Shown one piece after another: positions 14,836-22,031 of a stretch of DNA of 22,107 bases. Position 1 is the first letter of the stretch. Each line of letters starts with the position of its first letter. A model generated the notes under the pieces. It worked only from the letters and a program-made list of their open reading frames with translations. It ran no database searches and was not told the origin of the DNA. The DNA is taken from NCBI GenBank assembly GCA_030595845.1, contig JAUVCL010000013.1:1-22107 (forward strand), given 5' to 3'. The DNA comes from Campylobacterota bacterium. Lineage in GTDB: Bacteria; Campylobacterota; Campylobacteria; Campylobacterales; Sulfurovaceae. The translations under genes were made by a program, and so were the position numbers.

Positions 14836-15614
14836 AACTAGCCTATAAAAATAACAGCTTTAATGTGGCACTGATCGTTCTTGCCATTATTATTGTATTT
14901 TTTCTCTCTGTACCTATTTTAAAAATGTTTGTAGGGGTAGGATCTGACAAACTCATAGATACTATCAAAGACGGAGAGGTGATATCTTCCATCTTATTGA
15001 CAATGAAGGTTTCACTGTGGGCGATGCTCTTTGTCATCTTTACAGGACTGCCTCTTGCCTACCTTATAGCCCGTTACGACTTTTTCGGAAAAAGTTTTCT
15101 TGAAGCCATCATAGACATTCCCATTATGATCCCCCATACAGCAGCAGGAATAGCACTGCTCTCAACCTTTGGTGACACTGGTCTGGGTGGTTTTTTTAAA
15201 GTCTTTGGTATAGAGTTTGTAGGTACAGAATATGGAATTATGATCGCTATGATGTTTCTGTCTGCACCTTTTCTCATAAACGCAGCCAAAGACGGCTTCA
15301 GAAAAGTAGACCCAAAACTTGAAAAGGTCGCCAGAACACTTGGAGCCAACCCATTTAGAGTCTTTTTTGCCATCTCCATACCTAACGCCAGAAAAGACAT
15401 TGTCAACGGTGCATTGATGATGTGGAGCCGTGGATTGGGTGAATTTGGTGCCGTGATCATACTTGTCTACCACCCCATGACCACCCCGGTACTTATCTTT
15501 GACAGATTTTCTTCTTATGGTTTGAGTTATTCCGCTCCGGTTGCAGCAGTGATCATTGGATTTTCTGCCATGGTCTTTTTAATCATTCGTTTTATTGCCA
15601 ATCGGTTTGATTAA
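14832..15614 (+). CDS. wtpB: Tungstate/molybdate ABC transporter permease
   Basis: This 260-residue inner-membrane permease of the ModB/WtpB/CysT class has about six hydrophobic spans, among them VALIVLAIIIVFFLSVPIL, MLFVIFTGLPLAYLIA and PVAAVIIGFSAMVFLIIRFI. The cytoplasmic loop that docks the ATPase is clear (LEKVARTLGANPFRVFFAISIPNAR), as is the SRGLGEFGAVIILVY segment typical of oxyanion permeases. It ends the plus-strand operon. Its stop codon overlaps the selB stop on the other strand by 4 bases inside the small palindrome TTTGATTAAATCAAA (15606-15620). No separate terminator is visible, so transcription of the two operons may collide. Confidence 0.9.
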   Translation: MKLAYKNNSFNVALIVLAIIIVFFLSVPILKMFVGVGSDKLIDTIKDGEVISSILLTMKVSLWAMLFVIFTGLPLAYLIARYDFFGKSFLEAIIDIPIMIPHTAAGIALLSTFGDTGLGGFFKVFGIEFVGTEYGIMIAMMFLSAPFLINAAKDGFRKVDPKLEKVARTLGANPFRVFFAISIPNARKDIVNGALMMWSRGLGEFGAVIILVYHPMTTPVLIFDRFSSYGLSYSAPVAAVIIGFSAMVFLIIRFIANRFD

Positions 15615-17443
15615 ATCAAATACCGCTTCCCCTCTTCCTTTTTGATTTCAGAAAATTTATCCAAATAGTCCAAATAGGCGATAAGATATTTCCGGCTGAG
15701 AGGGTAATGTTCTTTTAGACTTTTTAGATCTATATATCCCTCTTCTTTAATAATATGTTTCATATGTGTGACAAGTTTACTCAAACTCTGTGCATGTATA
15801 AAAAGATTGTGTTCTACTCTTACTACCTCTTTTTTTGAACAGAGAGACTTCAAAATATCATCTCCGCTTTTTCTGTCAAGATCAAGATCATCATAAATGT
15901 TGTAGGGAGCGGTGGGCGCACTGCCTTCTTCCTGTAGTCTTTCTGAAATTCGTTTTTCAAGTACTGTTGAAAGATCTTCTTTTACGTCAGCACTTTTGTA
16001 GAGATTTTTCTCTTTGAGCAGGAGACCTTCTTCCAAAAGATGTTGAAGTGACGACTCAATGAATGCATGGCTTGCCCATGGCAGTCTAAGTTTCAAAGAA
16101 GAAATAGAGAGCAGGGCGTAAGGGTTTTTTTCATAGATGGCACGTACACTGTCGATGATGATCTTTTGTGTCAATAGAGGGTAGATGATGAGTTCTTTTT
16201 CATCTATGAAACAGTTTTCCAAAACTTTTGCTTCATTCAGTGCTTCTTCATGTGAGAGGGCAAAGCGTTGTGCTGAAGAGACCAGTCCCAAACCTTTTTT
16301 ATGTGCTTCTAAAAGGATGACGTAGGCTTTAGGAAAATCTTTCTCTTCCAAAGCATTAAGCAGTTGGAGTTTTTGACTTTTTCTTATGGGGTCAGAGATA
16401 GGGTTAAGCACTATGGCTCCCGCAACAGTTCTATTTCCATCTCGCAGTATCAGTTTTTCTCCGTAAATAGAAAAAATGTCTTTAGATGTTTTGATCGTCG
16501 CAAACCCCTCTTCCAGAGATTCATTGGAACCAAAGAGTGTGATTTTAGCTTCAAATTTTTTTGAACCTATGTAGATCGTATAGTTTTTATTGTGCTGAAG
16601 TTTGCTATTTTCACCTAAGGAAGAAAAAGATACGTCTATATCTCTAAAGCCTCTCAAATACCCTTTCTTAGATAGGAGAAAACCTTTTTCCAACTCTTTT
16701 GCATCAACGTTAGCCAAATTCAGAGCAACTCTATTAGAGATCTTTGCAACATTCACATTGTTCTCATGTACTTGCATATTTTTGATCCTGCAGGCTTTAT
16801 TAATGTCACAGACAAAGAGTTTATCATTCAGAAATATATCTTTCCCAAGTACTGTTCCTGTAACAATACTCCCTTTTCCTTTAATGGAAAAAACTCTATC
16901 AATATAAAGTCTAAAGAAGTTTTGCTCTTCTTTGTTTTTTAGCTCCAAAGCAAATAGTTTTTCTTTTAGATCTTCTATAGAGACTTCATCATAGATAGAT
17001 ACGGGGATGACCGCTTGAATGTTAAATTTGTATTTTGCAATAAAGGCCTGTATTTCGATTATTTTTGAATGTAACTCATCTTCGCTGACAAGATCTTTTT
17101 TTGAAATGACCAGAACAGCATCTTTCACACCAAGGAGTTTCAGGATCTCCAAGTGTTCAATCGTTTGTGGTTTTATCCCTTCGGCAGCAGAAATCACGAT
17201 CATCACTGAATCAAAACCAAAAGCTCCGGAGATCATATTTTTCACAAGTTTTTCATGACCTGGGACATCGATGAAAGCGATATTCTTCTCCCCTTTGGAA
17301 ATGTTGGAGAAGCTTAGGTCAATGGTGATACCACGTTCTTTTTCTTCTTTAAGTGTATCGCCCTCAAAACCATTTATAGCCTTTATAATAGATGTTTTTC
17401 CATGGTCGACATGACCGCAGGTACCTATGATGTAACTAGACAC
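15611..17443 (-). CDS. selB: Selenocysteine-specific elongation factor SelB
   Basis: SelB brings Sec-tRNA-Sec to the ribosome at UGA codons marked by a SECIS hairpin. At 610 residues it is full length. The G domain has GHVDHGKT (residues 10-17), EKERGITID, DVPGHEKLVKNM (59-70) and SKKD as G4. EF-Tu-like beta domains follow, including FSIKGKGSIVTGTVLG. The C-terminal 200 residues, low in motifs, should hold the winged helices that grip the SECIS. It begins inside the selA 3' end (19-base overlap), so selAB is translationally coupled. It faces the transporter operon tail to tail. Its presence, with selA, tRNA-Sec and selD, explains the UGA in fdhA. Confidence 0.95.
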   Translation of the reverse strand: MSSYIIGTCGHVDHGKTSIIKAINGFEGDTLKEEKERGITIDLSFSNISKGEKNIAFIDVPGHEKLVKNMISGAFGFDSVMIVISAAEGIKPQTIEHLEILKLLGVKDAVLVISKKDLVSEDELHSKIIEIQAFIAKYKFNIQAVIPVSIYDEVSIEDLKEKLFALELKNKEEQNFFRLYIDRVFSIKGKGSIVTGTVLGKDIFLNDKLFVCDINKACRIKNMQVHENNVNVAKISNRVALNLANVDAKELEKGFLLSKKGYLRGFRDIDVSFSSLGENSKLQHNKNYTIYIGSKKFEAKITLFGSNESLEEGFATIKTSKDIFSIYGEKLILRDGNRTVAGAIVLNPISDPIRKSQKLQLLNALEEKDFPKAYVILLEAHKKGLGLVSSAQRFALSHEEALNEAKVLENCFIDEKELIIYPLLTQKIIIDSVRAIYEKNPYALLSISSLKLRLPWASHAFIESSLQHLLEEGLLLKEKNLYKSADVKEDLSTVLEKRISERLQEEGSAPTAPYNIYDDLDLDRKSGDDILKSLCSKKEVVRVEHNLFIHAQSLSKLVTHMKHIIKEEGYIDLKSLKEHYPLSRKYLIAYLDYLDKFSEIKKEEGKRYLI

Positions 17444-18783
17444 TTGATACTCTCTTTTATGTAGTTGATATCTTTCAGCTCTATCGTTCTGAAATCAAGT
17501 AAAAATGTATCATCCTCAATTCGTCCGATAATGTTTTTTTCTCTAAAAAGTGTTTGGATCTTGTTCGGGGAGTAATTTTTGATCTTAATGGTCACTGCCA
17601 CAGAAGGTATTTTTCTGTTTGGAGTAGAACCACCACCTATGAGAGTGGTTGTATCTATGACTTCATAATTTACAATGTCTTGTATCTCATCTGTCAAAAC
17701 TTTTGCATTCGTTTTCAATTCACTCACATCTTTAAACAGCATATTAAGCGTAGGAATGTTTTTATACTCTTCAAGAAGATAACTTTTTATATCTTCAGTT
17801 AAAATGGAAAGCGTCAATTTGTCCACCCTTAACATTCTGAGAAGTTGATTCTTCTTCAGTTTAGCTATGAGTTCTTTTTTACCTATAATGAACCCCGCTT
17901 GAACAGAGCCAAAAAGTTTGTCTCCCGAGAAGCTAACCAAAGAGGGATCATCTTTCATTATCTTTTTAAGTGAACGCTCAGAGTTGTTCAAACCATAAGG
18001 AAGATCAACCAAGTGCCCACTTCCAAGATCATAATAGTCTAGAAGATCATACACTTTCGCAAGTTTTGAAATATCTTTGAATTCTACTTCGGAGGAAAAA
18101 CCTTCTATGGCATAGTTTGACTTATGTACTTTCATGAGCATTTTTGTTCTATGAGTTATATTATCTGTATAGTCAGAAAGATGTGTTTTATTGGTTGTTC
18201 CCACTTCTACAAGTTTTGCTCCAGAATTCTTCATCACTTCAGGGATACGAAAACTCCCACCGATCTCTACAAGTTCACCTCTGCTTACAATAACTTCTTT
18301 TCTTTTGGCAAAAGTATTTAAAACCAAAAAGACAGCAGAGGCATTGTTATTAACCACCAATACATCTTCACAATCCAAAAGTTTGGTAAAAAGTGAAGAG
18401 AGGTGGGAATATCTCTCGCCCCTTTTACCTTTTTCCAAGTCATACTCCAAATTGTTATAAGAGGTAGCGATCTCTTTTGCTCTGTCAAAACTTTCCGGGT
18501 TAATAAGACTTCTTCCAAGGTTTGTATGCACTATGACCCCTGTGGCATTAATGACTTTTTGTAGAGAAGGTCTCATGATATCATGGTATTTCTCGAGTAT
18601 GCCAGACCGTAGTTCAACTTCATTTATGGATGTTACTTTATCATTCAGTATTTCTTTTCGGAGAGTATCAAATTTGGCTCTTACAAGAGGAAGCAGTACA
18701 GTTTTTGAAAGATCTTTAAATTGTGGATCTTCTATGAATTTATCAACTTTGGGAATGGCTTTGAGTAAGCTCTTTTTAGGCAT
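17425..18783 (-). CDS. selA: L-seryl-tRNA(Sec) selenium transferase SelA
   Basis: SelA is a PLP enzyme that converts seryl-tRNA-Sec to selenocysteinyl-tRNA-Sec with selenophosphate. From ATG 18783 it has 452 residues. I prefer that start to the in-frame one at 18834 because AGGAG lies seven bases upstream and the N-terminus then matches the family length. The PLP-binding lysine is K289 in SFSGDKLFGSVQAG. VINATGVIVHTNLGRSL, VNNNASAVFLVLNTFA and YDLGSGHLVDLPYG are also diagnostic. It is the first gene of selAB and divergent from the tRNA-Sec gene across 98 bases, an arrangement that keeps enzyme and substrate tRNA genes linked. Confidence 0.95.
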   Translation of the reverse strand: MPKKSLLKAIPKVDKFIEDPQFKDLSKTVLLPLVRAKFDTLRKEILNDKVTSINEVELRSGILEKYHDIMRPSLQKVINATGVIVHTNLGRSLINPESFDRAKEIATSYNNLEYDLEKGKRGERYSHLSSLFTKLLDCEDVLVVNNNASAVFLVLNTFAKRKEVIVSRGELVEIGGSFRIPEVMKNSGAKLVEVGTTNKTHLSDYTDNITHRTKMLMKVHKSNYAIEGFSSEVEFKDISKLAKVYDLLDYYDLGSGHLVDLPYGLNNSERSLKKIMKDDPSLVSFSGDKLFGSVQAGFIIGKKELIAKLKKNQLLRMLRVDKLTLSILTEDIKSYLLEEYKNIPTLNMLFKDVSELKTNAKVLTDEIQDIVNYEVIDTTTLIGGGSTPNRKIPSVAVTIKIKNYSPNKIQTLFREKNIIGRIEDDTFLLDFRTIELKDINYIKESIKCLVTS

Positions 18784-18865
18784 TTGTGCTCCTGTGTGAA
18801 GATTACGTACTTTTGATAATAGATAATATCTCAAGAAGGCTGAATAGAGACTAAAATATTTATGT

Positions 18866-18871
18866 TATAAT
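18866..18871 (+). promoter_or_regulatory. -10 element of the tRNA-Sec gene
   Basis: A perfect TATAAT ends ten bases before the tRNA 5' end, so transcription should start at or near the mature end. No convincing -35 hexamer is visible. Confidence 0.5.
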
Positions 18872-18881
18872 TTCCGTCACG

Positions 18882-18981
18882 TGGGGGAGATGTGATCCTG
18901 GTGGACACCGCAGGTTTCAACCCTGATCGGAGGTTTTTGTGAAAACGCCTCGGTAGGTTCGATTCCTACCTCCTCTCGCCA
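18882..18981 (+). tRNA. selC: tRNA-Sec (anticodon TCA)
   Basis: This is the selenocysteine tRNA, about 100 nt with encoded CCA (18979-18981). Anticodon TCA is at 18917-18919 in loop TTTCAAC, closed by CAGG/CCTG. The T arm is GTAGG-TTCGATT-CCTAC (18953-18969). The long variable arm lies between about 18927 and 18951 and pairs GAGG with CCTC plus TTTT/AAAA. The D arm is 6 bp with a 4-base loop (TGGT), as expected for tRNA-Sec, but with one bulged A at 18895. The acceptor pairs TGGGGGAG with CTCCTCTC imperfectly: one end mismatch and two G-U. The G18910-A18926 pair at the anticodon stem base is also a mismatch. Exact ends are uncertain by one or two bases. Confidence 0.88.
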
Positions 18982-19018
18982 CTTCTCCAGTCATGTAAAA
19001 AAACCCTTTTTTTAGAAG
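18982..19018 (+). terminator. Terminator between tRNA-Sec and the porin gene
   Basis: TAAAAAAA-CCC-TTTTTTTA (18996-19014) forms an AT-only hairpin, and CTTCT at 18982 can pair with AGAAG at 19014. The porin stop codon lies within it. It probably works for both converging transcripts. Confidence 0.6.
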
Positions 19019-20457
19019 AGATAGTTTAACTCAAATCGTATATCTGTATAAGATGGATCAAGTTTCTCTGTTCCGTCAACTGCTATGGTGTCTGTATCAC
19101 CTATAACTCGTACCATACGCAATTTATCATAAAGATCTGGTATAGCTTCAAACTGTTTAATAAAGTCAAATTGCAGTACATTGCTGTCTGCCTGCACGCC
19201 TGATTTGTCATCATCAAAATCCTGGATGGCATAACGAATCAGTACATGAAGACCATGGTCTTCAAAGTCATACTCCCCCTGCAATAGATATGAAGTAGTA
19301 TTGGAATACCAGTTATATTGAAGCAGTGAATATCCAAATCCTCCTGTGGCAAATGCTCTCCAAGGTGAGATAATATCTGCATCATCAGAAACGATGCTCA
19401 CTCCTGTCCGGATCTTCCAGTTATCTTTACTTACGTCAATCCTTACACCATATAAGTTGGCTTCTACACTGTCAGGATCTGAGTAAGCAACATTTTTGGT
19501 TTTCAGATTTGCCCCTCCGATCTCTCCTGCACCGTGATCAAACTGGTGCATATAACGTAAGGCTGGTGCGACCTTATATTCATTTACTATATATTTGTAA
19601 TCCATATCAATGACCATTGAAGAGAAGAGTTCAGGCACTATGGTGTAATTGAGCAGATAAGCAAACTCCTCTTTTTTACCATTATCCAGTTCAAAGAGTA
19701 TCACTCTGTCATCAATGCCAAGGGCATTAAGTTTACTTATAGTTATTCCTCTGTGCATTGCTGTATCATCGTTTCCCTGCCATTTATCATACTCATCAGG
19801 TCCATCATCATAAGCAAAAATATGGTGAAAAGATGTGTGGTCTCTTAATTTTTGTTTTCTAAGGTATGCAGCTTTAAAATTATTTTCAGGAATAAATGTT
19901 GTGTGCAAAGTAACACCTTCAAAGGTGTTTGGTATCATTTTAATGTCGTTACTTTTTGTCATACGACTCTCAAAGATCTGACGACCAATTTTAATATTCA
20001 ATTTCTCATCGTTATATTCTAAATACGCTTGTGCTAAAGAGCTGATACCATACTGACCTTTCGTCGCTACATCATAACGTTTTAGAACACCTTTTCCTAC
20101 TTTATAATATTTGACATCTTCATCATCCATATGTATGGGATTTTGTGAAGTATACCCTCCCACAGTAAAACCAAAGCCACCCAAGTAAGCACTTTTATAA
20201 ATAAGACTTCCGCCTATCCCCATGGTGTAGTGGTCTTTTCTTTTATTTTCTACCTCCGTATCCCAATCAAATCCAAAAGAGTTCAAACGGAGTCGTCCAT
20301 ATAAAACACCCTGGGCAAATACCTCATTAAATGCTTCAACATCATTAGGCTTTATGATCTCTTTTAGTGTCGAATTACCTTTGAGTTCTCGTTTAACATT
20401 ACCCTCTTGCGCATACGTAAATAGTGATAGTGCTATAAACAGATAAAGCAGGTTCAT
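19012..20457 (-). CDS. OprD-like outer-membrane porin
   Basis: This 481-residue protein has a Sec signal (MNLLYLFIALSLFTYA) and a mature part rich in alternating beta-strand patterns with many Tyr, Asp and Gly. It ends in LNYLF, and the terminal Phe is typical of beta-barrel outer-membrane proteins. Overall pattern and length resemble OprD-type porins of Campylobacterota. ATG 20457 is chosen because GGAG lies nine bases before it and the signal peptide then begins the protein; earlier in-frame starts would run back into selD. It follows selD by 73 bases on the same strand and may be co-transcribed. The solute is unknown; passage of formate or of selenium, molybdenum or tungsten oxyanions would fit the neighbourhood but is speculation. 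Confidence 0.7.
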   Translation of the reverse strand: MNLLYLFIALSLFTYAQEGNVKRELKGNSTLKEIIKPNDVEAFNEVFAQGVLYGRLRLNSFGFDWDTEVENKRKDHYTMGIGGSLIYKSAYLGGFGFTVGGYTSQNPIHMDDEDVKYYKVGKGVLKRYDVATKGQYGISSLAQAYLEYNDEKLNIKIGRQIFESRMTKSNDIKMIPNTFEGVTLHTTFIPENNFKAAYLRKQKLRDHTSFHHIFAYDDGPDEYDKWQGNDDTAMHRGITISKLNALGIDDRVILFELDNGKKEEFAYLLNYTIVPELFSSMVIDMDYKYIVNEYKVAPALRYMHQFDHGAGEIGGANLKTKNVAYSDPDSVEANLYGVRIDVSKDNWKIRTGVSIVSDDADIISPWRAFATGGFGYSLLQYNWYSNTTSYLLQGEYDFEDHGLHVLIRYAIQDFDDDKSGVQADSNVLQFDFIKQFEAIPDLYDKLRMVRVIGDTDTIAVDGTEKLDPSYTDIRFELNYLF

Positions 20458-20530
20458 TAAAATGTTCTCCTGGTGCATATTTAAAATTTTGACAATGTTA
20501 CTTTCTCTCATAGATCTGGTATGTCCCGGT

Positions 20531-21568
20531 CTAGGAGAAAACAATAATGTCTTTATTTCCTTTTGCTTCTACTCTTCCTATTATCGCAGCATAGCCGTAA
20601 CAGCACTCTTCTACTCGTTTAATGTATTCTTTAGCATCTTTTTCATCCATAGCTATGAGCAGTCCTCCTGAGGTTTGGGCATCTGAGAGTATGACTTTGC
20701 TGTTGATGGTATCACCTATAAATGCTACTTGCTCTTCTATGTGTTTCATATTGCGTTTGCTTCCGCCTGGCACTGCATCAAGTGCAGCCATTTCCAAGGC
20801 ATCGGGGAGTATTGGCAATGTGGAAGAGTCAATATGAAGTGAAATTTCTGGGTTTATGCACTCTAACCCGTGACCTAAAAGTCCAAAACCGGTTATATCG
20901 GTACAGGCACTTACCTCATACTCTCTCATGATCATTGAAGGTATATAGTTCAGTGTCTGCATTATTTTAGCTGCTTCTTCCGTGCTGCTTTCAGAAAGCA
21001 GATCTCTTTTGATCGCTGTCGAGAGTATACCTGTTCCTAATGGTTTGGTTAAAATGAGTACATGTCCGACTTTTGCCGTATTATTTCTTAAAATCTTATC
21101 TGGATGTATAAGTCCGGTAACAGAAAGCCCATAATACATTTCTGGAGATTCAATAGTGTGTCCACCCATAAGCACTCCACCACACTCTCGTATCTTTTCA
21201 TTACCGCCACGCAGTATTTCGCCCAATGCATCTGCAGGCAGGTTGACTTTGTCAAATCCTACAATATTCAGTGCCGTTTTTACATCTGCTCCCATTGCAA
21301 ATATATCAGAGAGTGCATTGGCAGCAGCGATCTTTCCGTAAACATAAGGATCATCCACTACAGGGGTGATAAAGTCAAGCGTTTGCACCATAGCTTGCGT
21401 ATCATTAATTTGATACACGGATGCATCTTCACTGTTTTCAAATCCTACAAGCAGGTTTTCACTCTCTGTATTGAGCCCGCAAAGCGTATGTTTTAGATCC
21501 CCCGGACCCATTTTTGCGGCACAACCAGCTGCTTGAACGAATTTTGTTAATTTATATTCGTTATTCAC
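20531..21568 (-). CDS. selD: Selenide, water dikinase SelD (Cys form)
   Basis: SelD makes selenophosphate from selenide and ATP, the selenium donor for SelA. The 345-residue length is standard. The catalytic pair is visible as C16 and K19 in QAAGCAAKMGPGDL; position 16 is Cys, not selenocysteine, so SelD does not need the pathway it feeds. Further family blocks are TLDFITPVVDDPYVYGKIAAANALSDIFAMGA, GGHTIESPEMYYGLSVTG, LTKPLGTGIL, DITGFGLLGHG and LSDAQTSGGLL. The start is GTG 21568 with GAGGT four bases upstream. It is the last sel gene before the truncated thyX copy. Confidence 0.95.
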   Translation of the reverse strand: MNNEYKLTKFVQAAGCAAKMGPGDLKHTLCGLNTESENLLVGFENSEDASVYQINDTQAMVQTLDFITPVVDDPYVYGKIAAANALSDIFAMGADVKTALNIVGFDKVNLPADALGEILRGGNEKIRECGGVLMGGHTIESPEMYYGLSVTGLIHPDKILRNNTAKVGHVLILTKPLGTGILSTAIKRDLLSESSTEEAAKIMQTLNYIPSMIMREYEVSACTDITGFGLLGHGLECINPEISLHIDSSTLPILPDALEMAALDAVPGGSKRNMKHIEEQVAFIGDTINSKVILSDAQTSGGLLIAMDEKDAKEYIKRVEECCYGYAAIIGRVEAKGNKDIIVFS

Positions 21569-21627
21569 ATCTACCTCGACAAAGTTCTAGAACACTATGA
21601 ATAACCCAGGTACTCATAATGGATTCT

Positions 21628-21633
21628 ATTATA
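21628..21633 (-). promoter_or_regulatory. Probable -10 element of selD
   Basis: Read on the minus strand this is TATAAT, 59 bases before the selD GTG. It lies in the gap between selD and the thyX fragment; no clear -35 is visible. Confidence 0.4.
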
Positions 21634-21680
21634 TTTGAGTCTATTTTACCTCCTTTTCTATTAAGGGGACATCTAAAATA

Positions 21681-21896
21681 AAAAGAAATGTGGGTGACGG
21701 ATTTAAACATATTGTTTCAGACAACTGGAAAGTGGATATGGTCGTCACCTTTAACATACGATCTCTCAAAAATTATTTTGACCTTAGAGATTCAGGTGCA
21801 GCATGGTTTCAGATACAATGGCTGGCACAAGCGATGAAAGAGGTTACGCCCATCAAGTATTTAAAGCTAATAGACAAAGAACATAAAAATAATTGA
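21681..21896 (+). pseudogene. thyX: 5'-truncated thyX (last 71 codons)
   Basis: The fragment encodes the C-terminal 71 residues of ThyX, from KRNVGDGFKH to DKEHKNN and the stop, with a single residue change (Lys to Gln, residue 50 of the segment) against the intact gene at 1835. It lacks the RHRx7S flavin/dUMP motif and most of the protein. A GTG at 21690 could open a 68-residue frame, but no convincing ribosome binding site precedes it. It is most simply the stranded 3' end of a former resident thyX. The 13 synonymous differences show it diverged while still part of a working gene, so truncation is recent compared with the divergence. Confidence 0.9.
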
Positions 21897-21922
21897 TAAT
21901 CATGACGAAGATAGTCATCTCT
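21681..21922 (+). repeat. Direct repeat, copy 2 (thyX 3' end plus terminator)
   Basis: This is the partner of 2459-2700, in the same orientation. Homology starts abruptly at an A-rich stretch a few bases after AAGGGGACAT (21662-21671) and continues past the stop codon through the terminator arms without any insertion or deletion. Confidence 0.95.
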
Positions 21923-21925
21923 TTT
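21902..21925 (+). terminator. Terminator after the thyX fragment
   Basis: ATGAC-GAAGATA-GTCAT is followed by CTCTTTT. The arms equal those after intact thyX while three of the seven loop bases differ, so pairing is conserved. Confidence 0.55.
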
Positions 21926-21967
21926 ATCAATAATTAACCAAATATTAACTTTTACTAAATAAAACCC

Positions 21968-21997
21968 TTGACATTAACAAATAATTAATGATATACT
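21968..21997 (+). promoter_or_regulatory. Strong sigma-70-type promoter of the last gene
   Basis: A perfect TTGACA at 21968-21973 and TATACT at 21992-21997 are separated by 18 bases. This is the best promoter match in the window and suits a highly expressed outer-membrane protein. The leader to the ATG is about 28 bases and contains AAGGA. Confidence 0.8.
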
Positions 21998-22031
21998 AAC
22001 GAACAATAAATTTAATATACAAGGAATTAAA

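Noticed and set aside
20458..20544. Longer porin start reaching back into selD.
   Set aside because: The ATG at 20457 has GGAG upstream and begins directly with a signal peptide; the extension is unlike an export signal.
21690..21896. Independent 68-residue gene starting at GTG 21690.
   Set aside because: It is the 3' end of thyX, lacks the catalytic motif, and no convincing ribosome binding site precedes the GTG; pseudogene is the better call.
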